5,497 bases of DNA from Vulcanimicrobiota bacterium. GTDB taxonomy: Bacteria > Eremiobacterota > Eremiobacteria > Baltobacterales > Baltobacteraceae. The position numbers and the translations under genes are program-made. The notes beneath the pieces were generated by a model, which was given only the letters and a program-made list of their open reading frames with translations, was not told where the DNA came from and ran no database searches. Where the stretch lies: assembly GCA_030042755.1 (NCBI GenBank), contig JASHZC010000115.1, positions 1-5,497 of the forward strand, written 5' to 3'. How positions within the stretch are numbered: position 1 is the first letter of the stretch; every line of letters starts with the position of its first letter. This document shows, one piece after another, positions 1 to 5,497 of this stretch.

Positions 1-735
1 GGGCACTACAACTACGGCTACATGCTCTATCGCTATCCGATGGAGGCCGCCAGCGACGCCGTCTACTACTCCCTCTTGATGACGGCGATCTATCTCATCG
101 AGTATTTTGCCGCCACGCGAGACATCGAGACCAAACTCGCTCGAGCGCAACTCGAGAATTTGCGGCTCCAGCTTCAACCGCATTTTCTCTTCAACACGCT
201 CAACGCGATATCGGCCGTCATGTACGAAGACGTCGCCAAGGCCGACCGAATGTTGGCGCAAGTGAGCGACTTCATGCGCCTCGTGCTCGCCTCCGGCGGC
301 GTCCAGGAGATTCCGCTCGACGAAGAGCTGCGGATGGAACGCATGTACGTCGACATCATGAAAACGCGTCTCGAGCGAAACCTTACGCTGGACGTCACCG
401 TAGACGACGACGCGCGCGACACCAACGTGCCGTTCATGCTGCTGCAGCCGCTGCTCGAAAACAGCATCCGCCATGGTATGGGCTCCACGCGCGCGTCGAT
501 CGACTTGCGCATCGACGTGGCGCGTGCGAACGGTTCGACGATTATCGAAATCGCCGACAACGGCCTGGGCATCGACCCCTTTGCAAAGCCGGGCATCGGC
601 ATCACCAACGTTGCGGAACGCCTTCGTTATCGATACGGAACGAGCGCATCATTCGAAATCGGACCGCGCGAAACCGGTGGAACGCTCGCAACGGTTCGCA
701 TTCCCGCGCAGGCAGGCGGTTCGGCATGCCGTTGA
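1..735 (+). CDS. LytS/YehU-type sensor histidine kinase, 5' end missing
   Basis: This is the C-terminal part of a membrane sensor histidine kinase, which would autophosphorylate on histidine and pass the phosphate to the response regulator encoded next. The frame is open back to base 1 (first residues GHYNYGY), so the Met codon at 22 is probably internal and the upstream membrane sensor domain is outside the window. Numbering from that Met, residues about 12-30 (DAVYYSLLMTAIYLIEYF) look like the last transmembrane helix, followed by a short charged linker. The His_kinase (PF06580) H-box is QLQPHFLFNTLN, with the phosphoacceptor His54 at bases 181-183. The HATPase_c domain follows, with N-box LLQPLLENSIRHG (Asn147), G1 box IADNGLGID (Asp179) and G2 box GIGITNVAERL. 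All catalytic boxes look intact. The gene overlaps the response regulator by 10 bases, typical of LytS/LytR-type pairs. The signal sensed cannot be deduced because the sensor part is missing. The family call is secure; a specific gene name is not. Confidence 0.93.
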   Translation, partial: GHYNYGYMLYRYPMEAASDAVYYSLLMTAIYLIEYFAATRDIETKLARAQLENLRLQLQPHFLFNTLNAISAVMYEDVAKADRMLAQVSDFMRLVLASGGVQEIPLDEELRMERMYVDIMKTRLERNLTLDVTVDDDARDTNVPFMLLQPLLENSIRHGMGSTRASIDLRIDVARANGSTIIEIADNGLGIDPFAKPGIGITNVAERLRYRYGTSASFEIGPRETGGTLATVRIPAQAGGSACR

Positions 736-1478
736 CGGTCATGATCGCCGACGACGAGACACCGGCGCGCCGAAAGCTGACGCGCTTCTTGAGCGATCAC
801 GATGACGTGACGATCGTCGCCGAAGCTACGAATGGCATCGATGCGGTCGACTTGATCGCGATGACGAAGCCACAACTACTCTTTCTCGACATTCACATGC
901 CCGATCTCGACGGCTTTGGCGTGGCCGAAACGTTAAACCGCACCGATCAGGCGCCGTCGATCGTGTTTGTCACGGCGTTCGATCAGTATGCGGTCAAAGC
1001 GTTCGAGGTCAATGCGATCGACTATCTCCTCAAGCCCTACGACCGCGAGCGATTCGAGCAAGCGTTGACGCGCGCGCGTTCCTCGCTCGACAAAAAACCG
1101 GAGACAGCCAGAATCGCAGAGACGATGGCACGTATCCGCAGTGAGGAGCGATACGCACGCCGTTTGCTCGTTCCGAACGACGGCCGGTCGTTCTTCGTGG
1201 CGGCGCGCGAGATTACGCGCCTCGAGTCCGCCGGCAACACCGTCGCGATCCACACCGCGCGCGGCACCTATTCGCTGCGCGTTACCCTCGAATCGCTCAT
1301 CGCGCGACTCGATCCCGCGCAATTTGCGCGCGTACATCGATCGCACGTCGTGAACATCGACGAAATCGCCGAGATCCACTCGTGGTTTCACGGTGATTTC
1401 CGCATCTTGATGCGCGACGGCACGGAAATTGCCTGGAGCCGCCGCTACGCGGCGGAGCGACCGGATCTACTAAAGTAA
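726..1478 (+). CDS. LytTR-family response regulator (LytR/AlgR type)
   Basis: This is a 250-residue two-component response regulator, the expected partner of the kinase just upstream. The N-terminal receiver domain (about 4-120) has the acidic pair Asp9-Asp10, phosphoacceptor Asp55 in LLFLDIHMPDLDGF, Thr83 in FVTAF and Lys103 in YLLKPYD, so it should be phosphorylatable. The C-terminal LytTR DNA-binding domain (about 146-250) shows the typical elements: FFVAAREITRLESAGNTVAI, a TYSLRVTLESLIARL stretch, and the signature FARVHRSHVVNIDEI. Total length is normal for the family. The ATG at 726 lies inside the kinase gene (10-base overlap), with a modest purine-rich GGCGG about 6 bases upstream. 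The next ATG, at 741, has no better ribosome site and would trim the first receiver strand, so 726 is preferred. It probably regulates envelope or polysaccharide genes, as many LytTR proteins do, but the targets are inferred and no operator is visible inside the window. Confidence 0.95.
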   Translation: MPLTVMIADDETPARRKLTRFLSDHDDVTIVAEATNGIDAVDLIAMTKPQLLFLDIHMPDLDGFGVAETLNRTDQAPSIVFVTAFDQYAVKAFEVNAIDYLLKPYDRERFEQALTRARSSLDKKPETARIAETMARIRSEERYARRLLVPNDGRSFFVAAREITRLESAGNTVAIHTARGTYSLRVTLESLIARLDPAQFARVHRSHVVNIDEIAEIHSWFHGDFRILMRDGTEIAWSRRYAAERPDLLK

Positions 1479-1483
1479 AGGAG
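1477..1483 (+). promoter_or_regulatory. Shine-Dalgarno site of the glycosyltransferase gene
   Basis: AAAGGAG lies 6 bases before the GTG at 1490 and overlaps the TAA stop (1476-1478) of the response regulator. It is the strongest ribosome binding site in the window and decides the GTG start. Its overlap with the upstream stop suggests translational coupling within one transcript. Confidence 0.8.
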
Positions 1484-1489
1484 ACATAC

Positions 1490-2992
1490 GTGAGAAACCG
1501 GATAGCGTGGCTTGCTGCCGCGGTAGTTCTGCTCGTGCACGCGCTCGGCAACGCTCACTACGGCTTCTTCCGCGATGAACTCTACTTCATCATCTGCGGC
1601 CGGCACCCGCAATTCGGGTACGTCGATCAGCCTCCGGTCGTGCCGCTGCTCGCGGCGCTCACGCAAATCGGCGGGCACTCGCTCTTTCTCTTGCGTCTCG
1701 TTCCCGCGCTTTTCGCTTCCGCGGGAGCATACGCGACCGTCCTGCTCGCTGCCGAGTTCGGCGGTGGTGCGTTTGCACAGGCGTTTGCTGCGCTGGTCTA
1801 TCTCTGCACCGCCGTGCTCTTGAGCTTCGGCGGGAAGGTCGGGCCCGATGAAGTCGGCCTGTGGACGTGGCCGCTGCTCGCCTATCTCGTCGTACGTCTC
1901 ACGAAGGACGGCGATCCGAGATTGTGGCTCGTTGCCGGCGCGGTAGCCGGCCTTTCGTTGCAAAGCAAATACAGCGTGCTTTTCTTTTTGGCCGCATTGT
2001 TCGTCGGATTGCTGTTGACAAGGCAACGCGCGATCCTCGTCAACTCGTCGTTCGTCGGCGGATGCGCGATCGCGATCGTCATCGCATTGCCCAACTTCCT
2101 GTGGCAAGCGCATTACGGATTTCCGATGTGGGAGCTGCTGCAGGCGGGTCAACACGGGAAGAACATCATCGTCGGTCCACTGCAGTATCTCGCCCAAGAA
2201 GTGCTCATCACCAATCTATTCTTGTTTCCCGTCTGGGTGATCGGTGCAATTTGGCTCCTCGTACAGCCAAGGCTCCGATTCCTCGGATACACGTACGTCA
2301 TCTTGATCGTGGAGATGATCGTCTTTCACGGCAAGCATTACTATCCGGCGAACGTCTATCCCATCGTCATCGCTGCGGGTGCCGTTCCAATCGAAGCGTG
2401 GACGTCGCGCGCCCTTTGGACGCGTGTTGCGGTGGTTGCATACGCTCTCATCCTCGGACCGATCATCGTCCCGTTCGCGCTTCCGATACTTCCTGAGACG
2501 GCGTTCGTAGTCTACGAGCAACGACTCGGCGAGATCTTGCACATTCCGAAGTCTGCGACCGCTACCGAACACAATCGCGAAACGTCGCTATTGCCGGGTG
2601 ATTGGGCCGACATGCACGGGTGGCCGGAGATGGCGGCCTCGGTGCGACGCGTGTACGATTCGCTTCCGCCTGCAGATCGCGCGACAGCGGTCGTCTTCGC
2701 GGGTAACTACGGGGAGGCCGCGGCGTTGCAATTCTTCGAACCCGGCCTGCCGGTGATCAGCAGTCACAATCAGTATTGGCTCTGGGGACCGGATGGATAC
2801 GACGGGCGGGTGCTCGTTCAAGTGAACGGGTCGTGCTGGGCTGCGGAGCACTACTTCGATTCGCGCACGATCGCAGCCGTCATTCATTCGCACTGGGCGA
2901 TCGCGTATGAAAACGGCATTCCCATCAACGTATGCCGCGGCCTCAAAATCCCGGTTGCGCGTCTGTGGCGCGAGTCGAAAAATTACGAATGA
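1490..2992 (+). CDS. Family 39 (ArnT/PMT-like) membrane glycosyltransferase
   Basis: This 500-residue integral membrane protein resembles the GT39/PMT_2 group (PF13231, COG1807-like), which transfers a sugar from a polyprenyl-phosphate donor to lipid, polysaccharide or protein outside the cytoplasmic membrane. After the first helix (about 5-20) comes the first extracytoplasmic loop with FFRDELYF (Asp29-Glu30, the hallmark acidic pair) and GYVDQPPV (43-50), both typical of the family. A second acidic pair lies in GPDEVGLW (120-121). Roughly ten or more hydrophobic segments extend to about residue 332, and HGKHYYPANVYP (280-291) resembles the conserved late-loop motif. Residues about 335-500 form a mostly soluble, presumably extracytoplasmic, C-terminal region that I cannot assign to a named domain. 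The GTG start is supported by AAAGGAG 6 bases upstream. The gene follows the response regulator after 11 bases and is probably co-transcribed with it. Its stop overlaps the end of the convergent hydrolase gene by 10 bases. Donor and acceptor sugars cannot be predicted from the sequence. Confidence 0.88.
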   Translation: MRNRIAWLAAAVVLLVHALGNAHYGFFRDELYFIICGRHPQFGYVDQPPVVPLLAALTQIGGHSLFLLRLVPALFASAGAYATVLLAAEFGGGAFAQAFAALVYLCTAVLLSFGGKVGPDEVGLWTWPLLAYLVVRLTKDGDPRLWLVAGAVAGLSLQSKYSVLFFLAALFVGLLLTRQRAILVNSSFVGGCAIAIVIALPNFLWQAHYGFPMWELLQAGQHGKNIIVGPLQYLAQEVLITNLFLFPVWVIGAIWLLVQPRLRFLGYTYVILIVEMIVFHGKHYYPANVYPIVIAAGAVPIEAWTSRALWTRVAVVAYALILGPIIVPFALPILPETAFVVYEQRLGEILHIPKSATATEHNRETSLLPGDWADMHGWPEMAASVRRVYDSLPPADRATAVVFAGNYGEAAALQFFEPGLPVISSHNQYWLWGPDGYDGRVLVQVNGSCWAAEHYFDSRTIAAVIHSHWAIAYENGIPINVCRGLKIPVARLWRESKNYE

Positions 2993-3016
2993 AGCTCGAG
3001 GATCTCGATCAGCTTC
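2978..3016 (-). terminator. Possible intrinsic terminator of the minus-strand operon
   Basis: At 2991-3016 the arms GAAGCT/AGCTTC enclose a second pair CGAG/CTCG around a GAT loop, giving a 10-base-pair stem with one three-base bulge (3008-3010). Read on the minus strand, the hairpin is followed by ATTCG, the hydrolase TAA stop and a TTTTT run at 2982-2978. The stem consists of the last hydrolase codons, and the T-run lies over the final codons of the convergent gene. The T-run starts several bases after the stem, so this is a suboptimal terminator. On the plus strand no T-run follows, so it would work in one direction only. Confidence 0.4.
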
Positions 3017-3888
3017 GGATAGACGACGTCGGTGCGCGCGAAAGGATTGCCCGGATCGATGATGTCGTGATTTCGCGGCAGCCCGGTCAATTCGACGTAC
3101 TCGATTCCACTATCGCGAAACGACTTCCACTCGTCGACGACGCGTTTCGTCACCGCGTTGTTGACTGCCGGATCGAGGGTGTTGACCACGGTGGCAATGC
3201 GGGCGGCTAGCGGCGCTTCGCGCCGGGCGGCGGCGTACACGGCATTCCCGATTTTCACCGTTTGCATAAGCGCATGCGTCGAGAAGCGCGGATATGCGTC
3301 CTTTGGGAGCTGCGCCTCCTTCACGCGCGGATCCCACCAGAGAAACATATTCGGTAACACATTCACAACGGCGGCAAGCATCGACGTCGCGAAGCGCGGC
3401 AACTGCAACAATCCAAAGTCCGGTGCGACCGGCACGCTCGTCGCCACGTCGCTGCGGAACTGCGCCAAATACGCGCAGAGCAGTCCACCTATCGAAATCC
3501 CGAGCACGGCGACGCGTTCGCCCAAGCCCGTGGCGATGTCGACCGCCTCGTACGCCTTTCGCAACAGCATGTCGGACGTAAGATGGGCGAGGGCGTCGGT
3601 CATGCGATCGGCGTAGCCGTGGAGCGGCATCCGCGGGACGAGCACGTTGACGCCGAGTTCGTAGATCTGTGGAGCAAGTTCGGCAAATTGCCCGGGGTGG
3701 TTCGTGAGTCCGTGGAAGAGCACGACGCACCACGGCACGCGCGAGCCGCGATCGAAAAGCGCGGTTCGGGCGACCGGTGCGATCCGCGCATCGTCGCGCT
3801 GCCTCATCGTTCGCAGGCGAGCAAGAGCGTCGTCGTAGGTCCGCGACGGCGAAGCGATCACTTTTTGCGTCGGTTTTTCCACGGACAT
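2983..3888 (-). CDS. Alpha/beta hydrolase (esterase/lipase-like, serine nucleophile)
   Basis: This 301-residue protein, probably cytoplasmic with no signal peptide, has an alpha/beta-hydrolase fold. The oxyanion-hole motif is VVLFHGLTNHP (His59-Gly60). The nucleophile elbow is VAVLGISIGGLL with Ser132 in GxSxGG. Likely remaining triad members are Asp239 (VVNTLDPAVNN) and His274 (LPRNHDIID), spaced as in carboxylesterases and monoacylglycerol-lipase-like enzymes. A cap region, roughly 165-215, contains the unusual FLWWDPRVKEAQLPKDAYP stretch. The substrate is unknown: an ester, lipid or thioester hydrolase are all possible. The ATG at 3888 lies 31 bases inside the end of the upstream tag gene, and I see no clear Shine-Dalgarno sequence before it, so translation may depend on ribosomes finishing tag. 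A GTG at 3882 or ATG at 3807 are alternative starts; both keep the catalytic core. The 3' end overlaps the convergent glycosyltransferase gene by 10 bases. Confidence 0.87.
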   Translation of the reverse strand: MSVEKPTQKVIASPSRTYDDALARLRTMRQRDDARIAPVARTALFDRGSRVPWCVVLFHGLTNHPGQFAELAPQIYELGVNVLVPRMPLHGYADRMTDALAHLTSDMLLRKAYEAVDIATGLGERVAVLGISIGGLLCAYLAQFRSDVATSVPVAPDFGLLQLPRFATSMLAAVVNVLPNMFLWWDPRVKEAQLPKDAYPRFSTHALMQTVKIGNAVYAAARREAPLAARIATVVNTLDPAVNNAVTKRVVDEWKSFRDSGIEYVELTGLPRNHDIIDPGNPFARTDVVYPKLIEILELHS

Positions 3889-4421
3889 CCGATGACGTGA
3901 TCGTTGACGAGCCCCGTCGCCTGCATGAACGCGTACATGATGGTCGGCCCCACGAACCGGAATCCCCGCTTTTGTAAATCCTTACTCAGCGCGCGAGACT
4001 CGTCGCTCTCTGCCGGAAGCTCGTCGCGCGTGGGCCAGCTGTTGACGAGGGGTTTACCGCCGACGAAGCGCCACACGTACGCGTCGAACGAACCAAACTC
4101 GCGCTGAATCTGCAAGAAGGCACGCGCGTTCGTAATCGTCGACTCGATCTTGGCACGGTTACGAATGATGCCCGGATCGGCGAGCAGCTTCTCTACGCGC
4201 GCCGGCGTCATGCGGGCAACGCGAGCCGGATCGAAGCCATGAAAGACTTCACGATAGCGCTCGCGCTTGCGCAGGATCGTTTCCCAGCTGAGACCGGCCT
4301 GGGCGCCTTCGAGCGTCAAAAATTCGAAGAACGTGCGATCGTCGTGAACGGGCCGTCCCCACTCGCCATCGTGATAGGCGATCGACAGATCCGTCGTCGC
4401 CCAGGAGCAACGCTCGCTCAA
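3858..4421 (-). CDS. tag: DNA-3-methyladenine glycosylase I
   Basis: This base-excision repair enzyme removes 3-methyladenine (and more weakly 3-methylguanine) from alkylated DNA. At 187 residues it matches E. coli Tag in length, as I recall that sequence. The zinc-snap residues are present as Cys5, His17, His175 and Cys179 (ERCSW, IAYHDGEW, NDHVIGC). The base-pocket residues Glu38 and Trp46 are in LEGAQAGLSW, and Tyr16 is kept. Other family signatures are GIIRNRAKI and KRGFRFVGPTIMYAFMQA. The C-terminus ends in a short basic tail, NRRKK. The start is TTG at 4421: an in-frame TAA lies five codons upstream, no ATG or GTG lies between, and this start puts the first zinc cysteine in its usual place. 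The Shine-Dalgarno sequence is weak. The gene begins 12 bases after the aminotransferase stop in the same frame, and its end overlaps the hydrolase start by 31 bases, so all three are probably one transcript. No alkylation-response (Ada-type) site is visible. Confidence 0.96.
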   Translation of the reverse strand: MSERCSWATTDLSIAYHDGEWGRPVHDDRTFFEFLTLEGAQAGLSWETILRKRERYREVFHGFDPARVARMTPARVEKLLADPGIIRNRAKIESTITNARAFLQIQREFGSFDAYVWRFVGGKPLVNSWPTRDELPAESDESRALSKDLQKRGFRFVGPTIMYAFMQATGLVNDHVIGCPWKNRRKK

Positions 4422-4433
4422 CGCAACTCGCGG

Positions 4434-5497
4434 TTACAGCGCTTGGAGCGAAGCCTGGAAGGCGCGCAAAAACACGCTGACGTCGTCGCTGCCAAAAATC
4501 AACGGCGGCTGAATGCGAAGCACGTTGTTGAATCGCCCACCTTTGCCGATCAATACGCCGTGCTCGCGCATCAATTCGTGCATCCGCGTGGCCGACGCTG
4601 CAGCGTAGGCTTTCGTCTTCGGATCGCTGACAAGTTCGATACCGATCATCAGACCCCGTCCGCGCACGTCGCCCATGATTGGGTAGCGCTTCTGCAGGTC
4701 GCGCAGACCCGCCAGGAGCGCCTCGCCCTGACGCTTTGCGTTTGCAATCAGATGCTTCTTCTCGATCACCTCGAGCGTAACCGTCGCTGCACGCGTCGAA
4801 AGCGGATTGCCGCCGAACGTATTGATGTGCGGGCCTTTGAACGTGTCCGCGAGCTCCGGACGCGTGATCGTGATTCCGATCGGCAGCCCACTCGCGAGGC
4901 CCTTCGCCGATGTGATGATGTCGGGCACGACGCCGTACGTCGACACCATACCGAACATTCCGTCGCCGAGACGCCCCCAGCCCGCCTGGACCTCGTCGGC
5001 GATCAGCAGCGTACCGAACGGCTCCAGCGTCTCTTTGAGAACGCGATAATACTCCGGCGGCGGCGCGATCATGCCGGCCACGCCCGCGATCGTTTCCGCG
5101 ATCATCGCTGCGGGAGTGCCGTTGGTATTGGTTTCGATAACGCGCTTCGCCGACTTCGCGCACGCAATCTCGCACGACGGATAGTTCAGACCGAGCGGAC
5201 AGCGATAGCAGTATGGATTGGGCACGAATGCAACGTGCGGCATTTGGGGACCAAAATTGCGCCAGTTCGAGAGGCCGGCAAGGGCGACGGTGTAGACGGT
5301 GCGTCCGTGATACGCGTGCTCGAGCGAGAGGAAATCGGCTGAGTTTTTGGCCGTGCGCGCGATCAGCGCCGCCGTTTCGTTTGCTTCAGATCCGGAGTTG
5401 CTCACGAACGACTTCGTCATTCCGGCGGGCGCGACCGAGGCCATCTTCTCGGCAAAATCGAGCTGTTGTTCGGTCAAGTAGAGCGTGGAAATGTGGA
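4434..5497 (-). CDS. Class III PLP-dependent aminotransferase (AGXT2-like), 5' end missing
   Basis: This is the main part of a fold-type I, class III aminotransferase that uses pyridoxal phosphate; the N-terminus lies beyond the window. The frame is open to base 5497 and reads HISTLYLTEQQ, a typical internal family stretch, so the TTG at 5477 is not the true start. Numbering from that TTG: phosphate-loop SNSGSEANE (27-35), aromatic cofactor-stacking AYHGRT (55-60), cofactor Asp161 in IADEVQAGWGR (bases 4995-4997), Schiff-base Lys192 in TSAKGLASGLPIG (bases 4902-4904), NTFGGNP (219-225) from the partner subunit, VRGRGLMIGIEL (271-282) and Arg321 in LRIQPP. Four cysteines sit in NPYCYRCPLGLNYPSCEIAC (87-106). 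The overall pattern resembles mitochondrial AGXT2 and its bacterial relatives, suggesting a beta-amino acid or alanine:glyoxylate type transamination. GABA or ornithine aminotransferases, or a phospho-lyase of the same fold, cannot be excluded. It is the most upstream minus-strand gene visible, 12 bases before tag, and its promoter is outside the window. Confidence 0.93.
   Translation of the reverse strand, partial: HISTLYLTEQQLDFAEKMASVAPAGMTKSFVSNSGSEANETAALIARTAKNSADFLSLEHAYHGRTVYTVALAGLSNWRNFGPQMPHVAFVPNPYCYRCPLGLNYPSCEIACAKSAKRVIETNTNGTPAAMIAETIAGVAGMIAPPPEYYRVLKETLEPFGTLLIADEVQAGWGRLGDGMFGMVSTYGVVPDIITSAKGLASGLPIGITITRPELADTFKGPHINTFGGNPLSTRAATVTLEVIEKKHLIANAKRQGEALLAGLRDLQKRYPIMGDVRGRGLMIGIELVSDPKTKAYAAASATRMHELMREHGVLIGKGGRFNNVLRIQPPLIFGSDDVSVFLRAFQASLQAL

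Noticed and set aside
1060..1080. Alternating CG run (CGCGCGCG) that might form left-handed DNA
   Set aside because: It is short and lies in Thr-Arg-Ala-Arg codons of the response regulator. GC-rich codon use explains it.
2060..2085. GCGATCGC palindromes (here and near 2895), resembling the cyanobacterial HIP1 octamer
   Set aside because: I noticed only two copies, and CGATCG strings are common throughout because of the favoured Ala, Ile and Asp codons. There is no sign of a HIP1-type excess.
1445..2197. Long minus-strand open frame (250 codons) antisense to the glycosyltransferase
   Set aside because: It is low-complexity and rich in charged residues (Arg, Glu, Gln, Asp), has no family motif, and lies opposite a clearly real membrane protein. 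It is a codon-bias shadow.
4239..5342. Long plus-strand open frame (367 codons) antisense to tag and the aminotransferase
   Set aside because: Its translation is rich in Arg, with no recognisable domain, and it lies across two genes whose motifs are intact on the minus strand. Long antisense frames are expected in GC-rich coding DNA.
5475..5477. TTG as a start codon of the aminotransferase
   Set aside because: The frame continues upstream to the window edge with residues HISTLY that fit the family, and the protein would lack its normal N-terminal segment. The gene is cut by the window edge rather than starting here.

Overview
The window is a compact stretch of GC-rich bacterial chromosome with no intergenic gap longer than about 12 bases. 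It holds six protein genes in two convergent blocks; the first and last genes run off the window edges. I see no RNA genes, insertion sequences, phage genes, CRISPR repeats or plasmid functions. GC content is roughly 60% by eye, and the use of GTG and TTG starts and overlapping genes fits a free-living GC-rich bacterium. The sequence does not fix the phylum: an uncultivated soil lineage (for example Eremiobacterota or Acidobacteriota) is only a guess from general style.

Plus-strand block, 1 to 2992: a LytS/YehU-type sensor histidine kinase (3' part only), then a LytTR-family response regulator whose ATG lies 10 bases inside the kinase gene, then a GTG-started family 39 membrane glycosyltransferase 11 bases after the regulator stop. 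The glycosyltransferase has a strong Shine-Dalgarno sequence overlapping the regulator's stop codon. The three genes look co-transcribed. The likely theme is an envelope-sensing phosphorelay that shares a transcript with an enzyme that moves sugar from a polyprenyl-phosphate donor to an envelope acceptor.

Minus-strand block, 5497 down to 2983: a PLP-dependent class III aminotransferase (5' end off the window, closest in style to AGXT2-like enzymes), then 12 bases later DNA-3-methyladenine glycosylase I (tag, TTG start), then an alpha/beta hydrolase whose start overlaps the end of tag by 31 bases. These form a tight operon-like run, but their functions do not obviously belong to one pathway.

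The two blocks meet tail to tail with a 10-base overlap of their last codons (2983-2992). An imperfect hairpin sits in the last codons of the hydrolase, followed on the minus strand by a T-run, and is a plausible terminator for the minus-strand operon. Overall this is an ordinary housekeeping and regulatory region. The points worth a second look are the kinase-regulator-glycosyltransferase linkage, the embedded terminator, the tightly coupled minus-strand operon with its TTG start, and a four-cysteine cluster in the aminotransferase. I did not find a convincing undescribed system.
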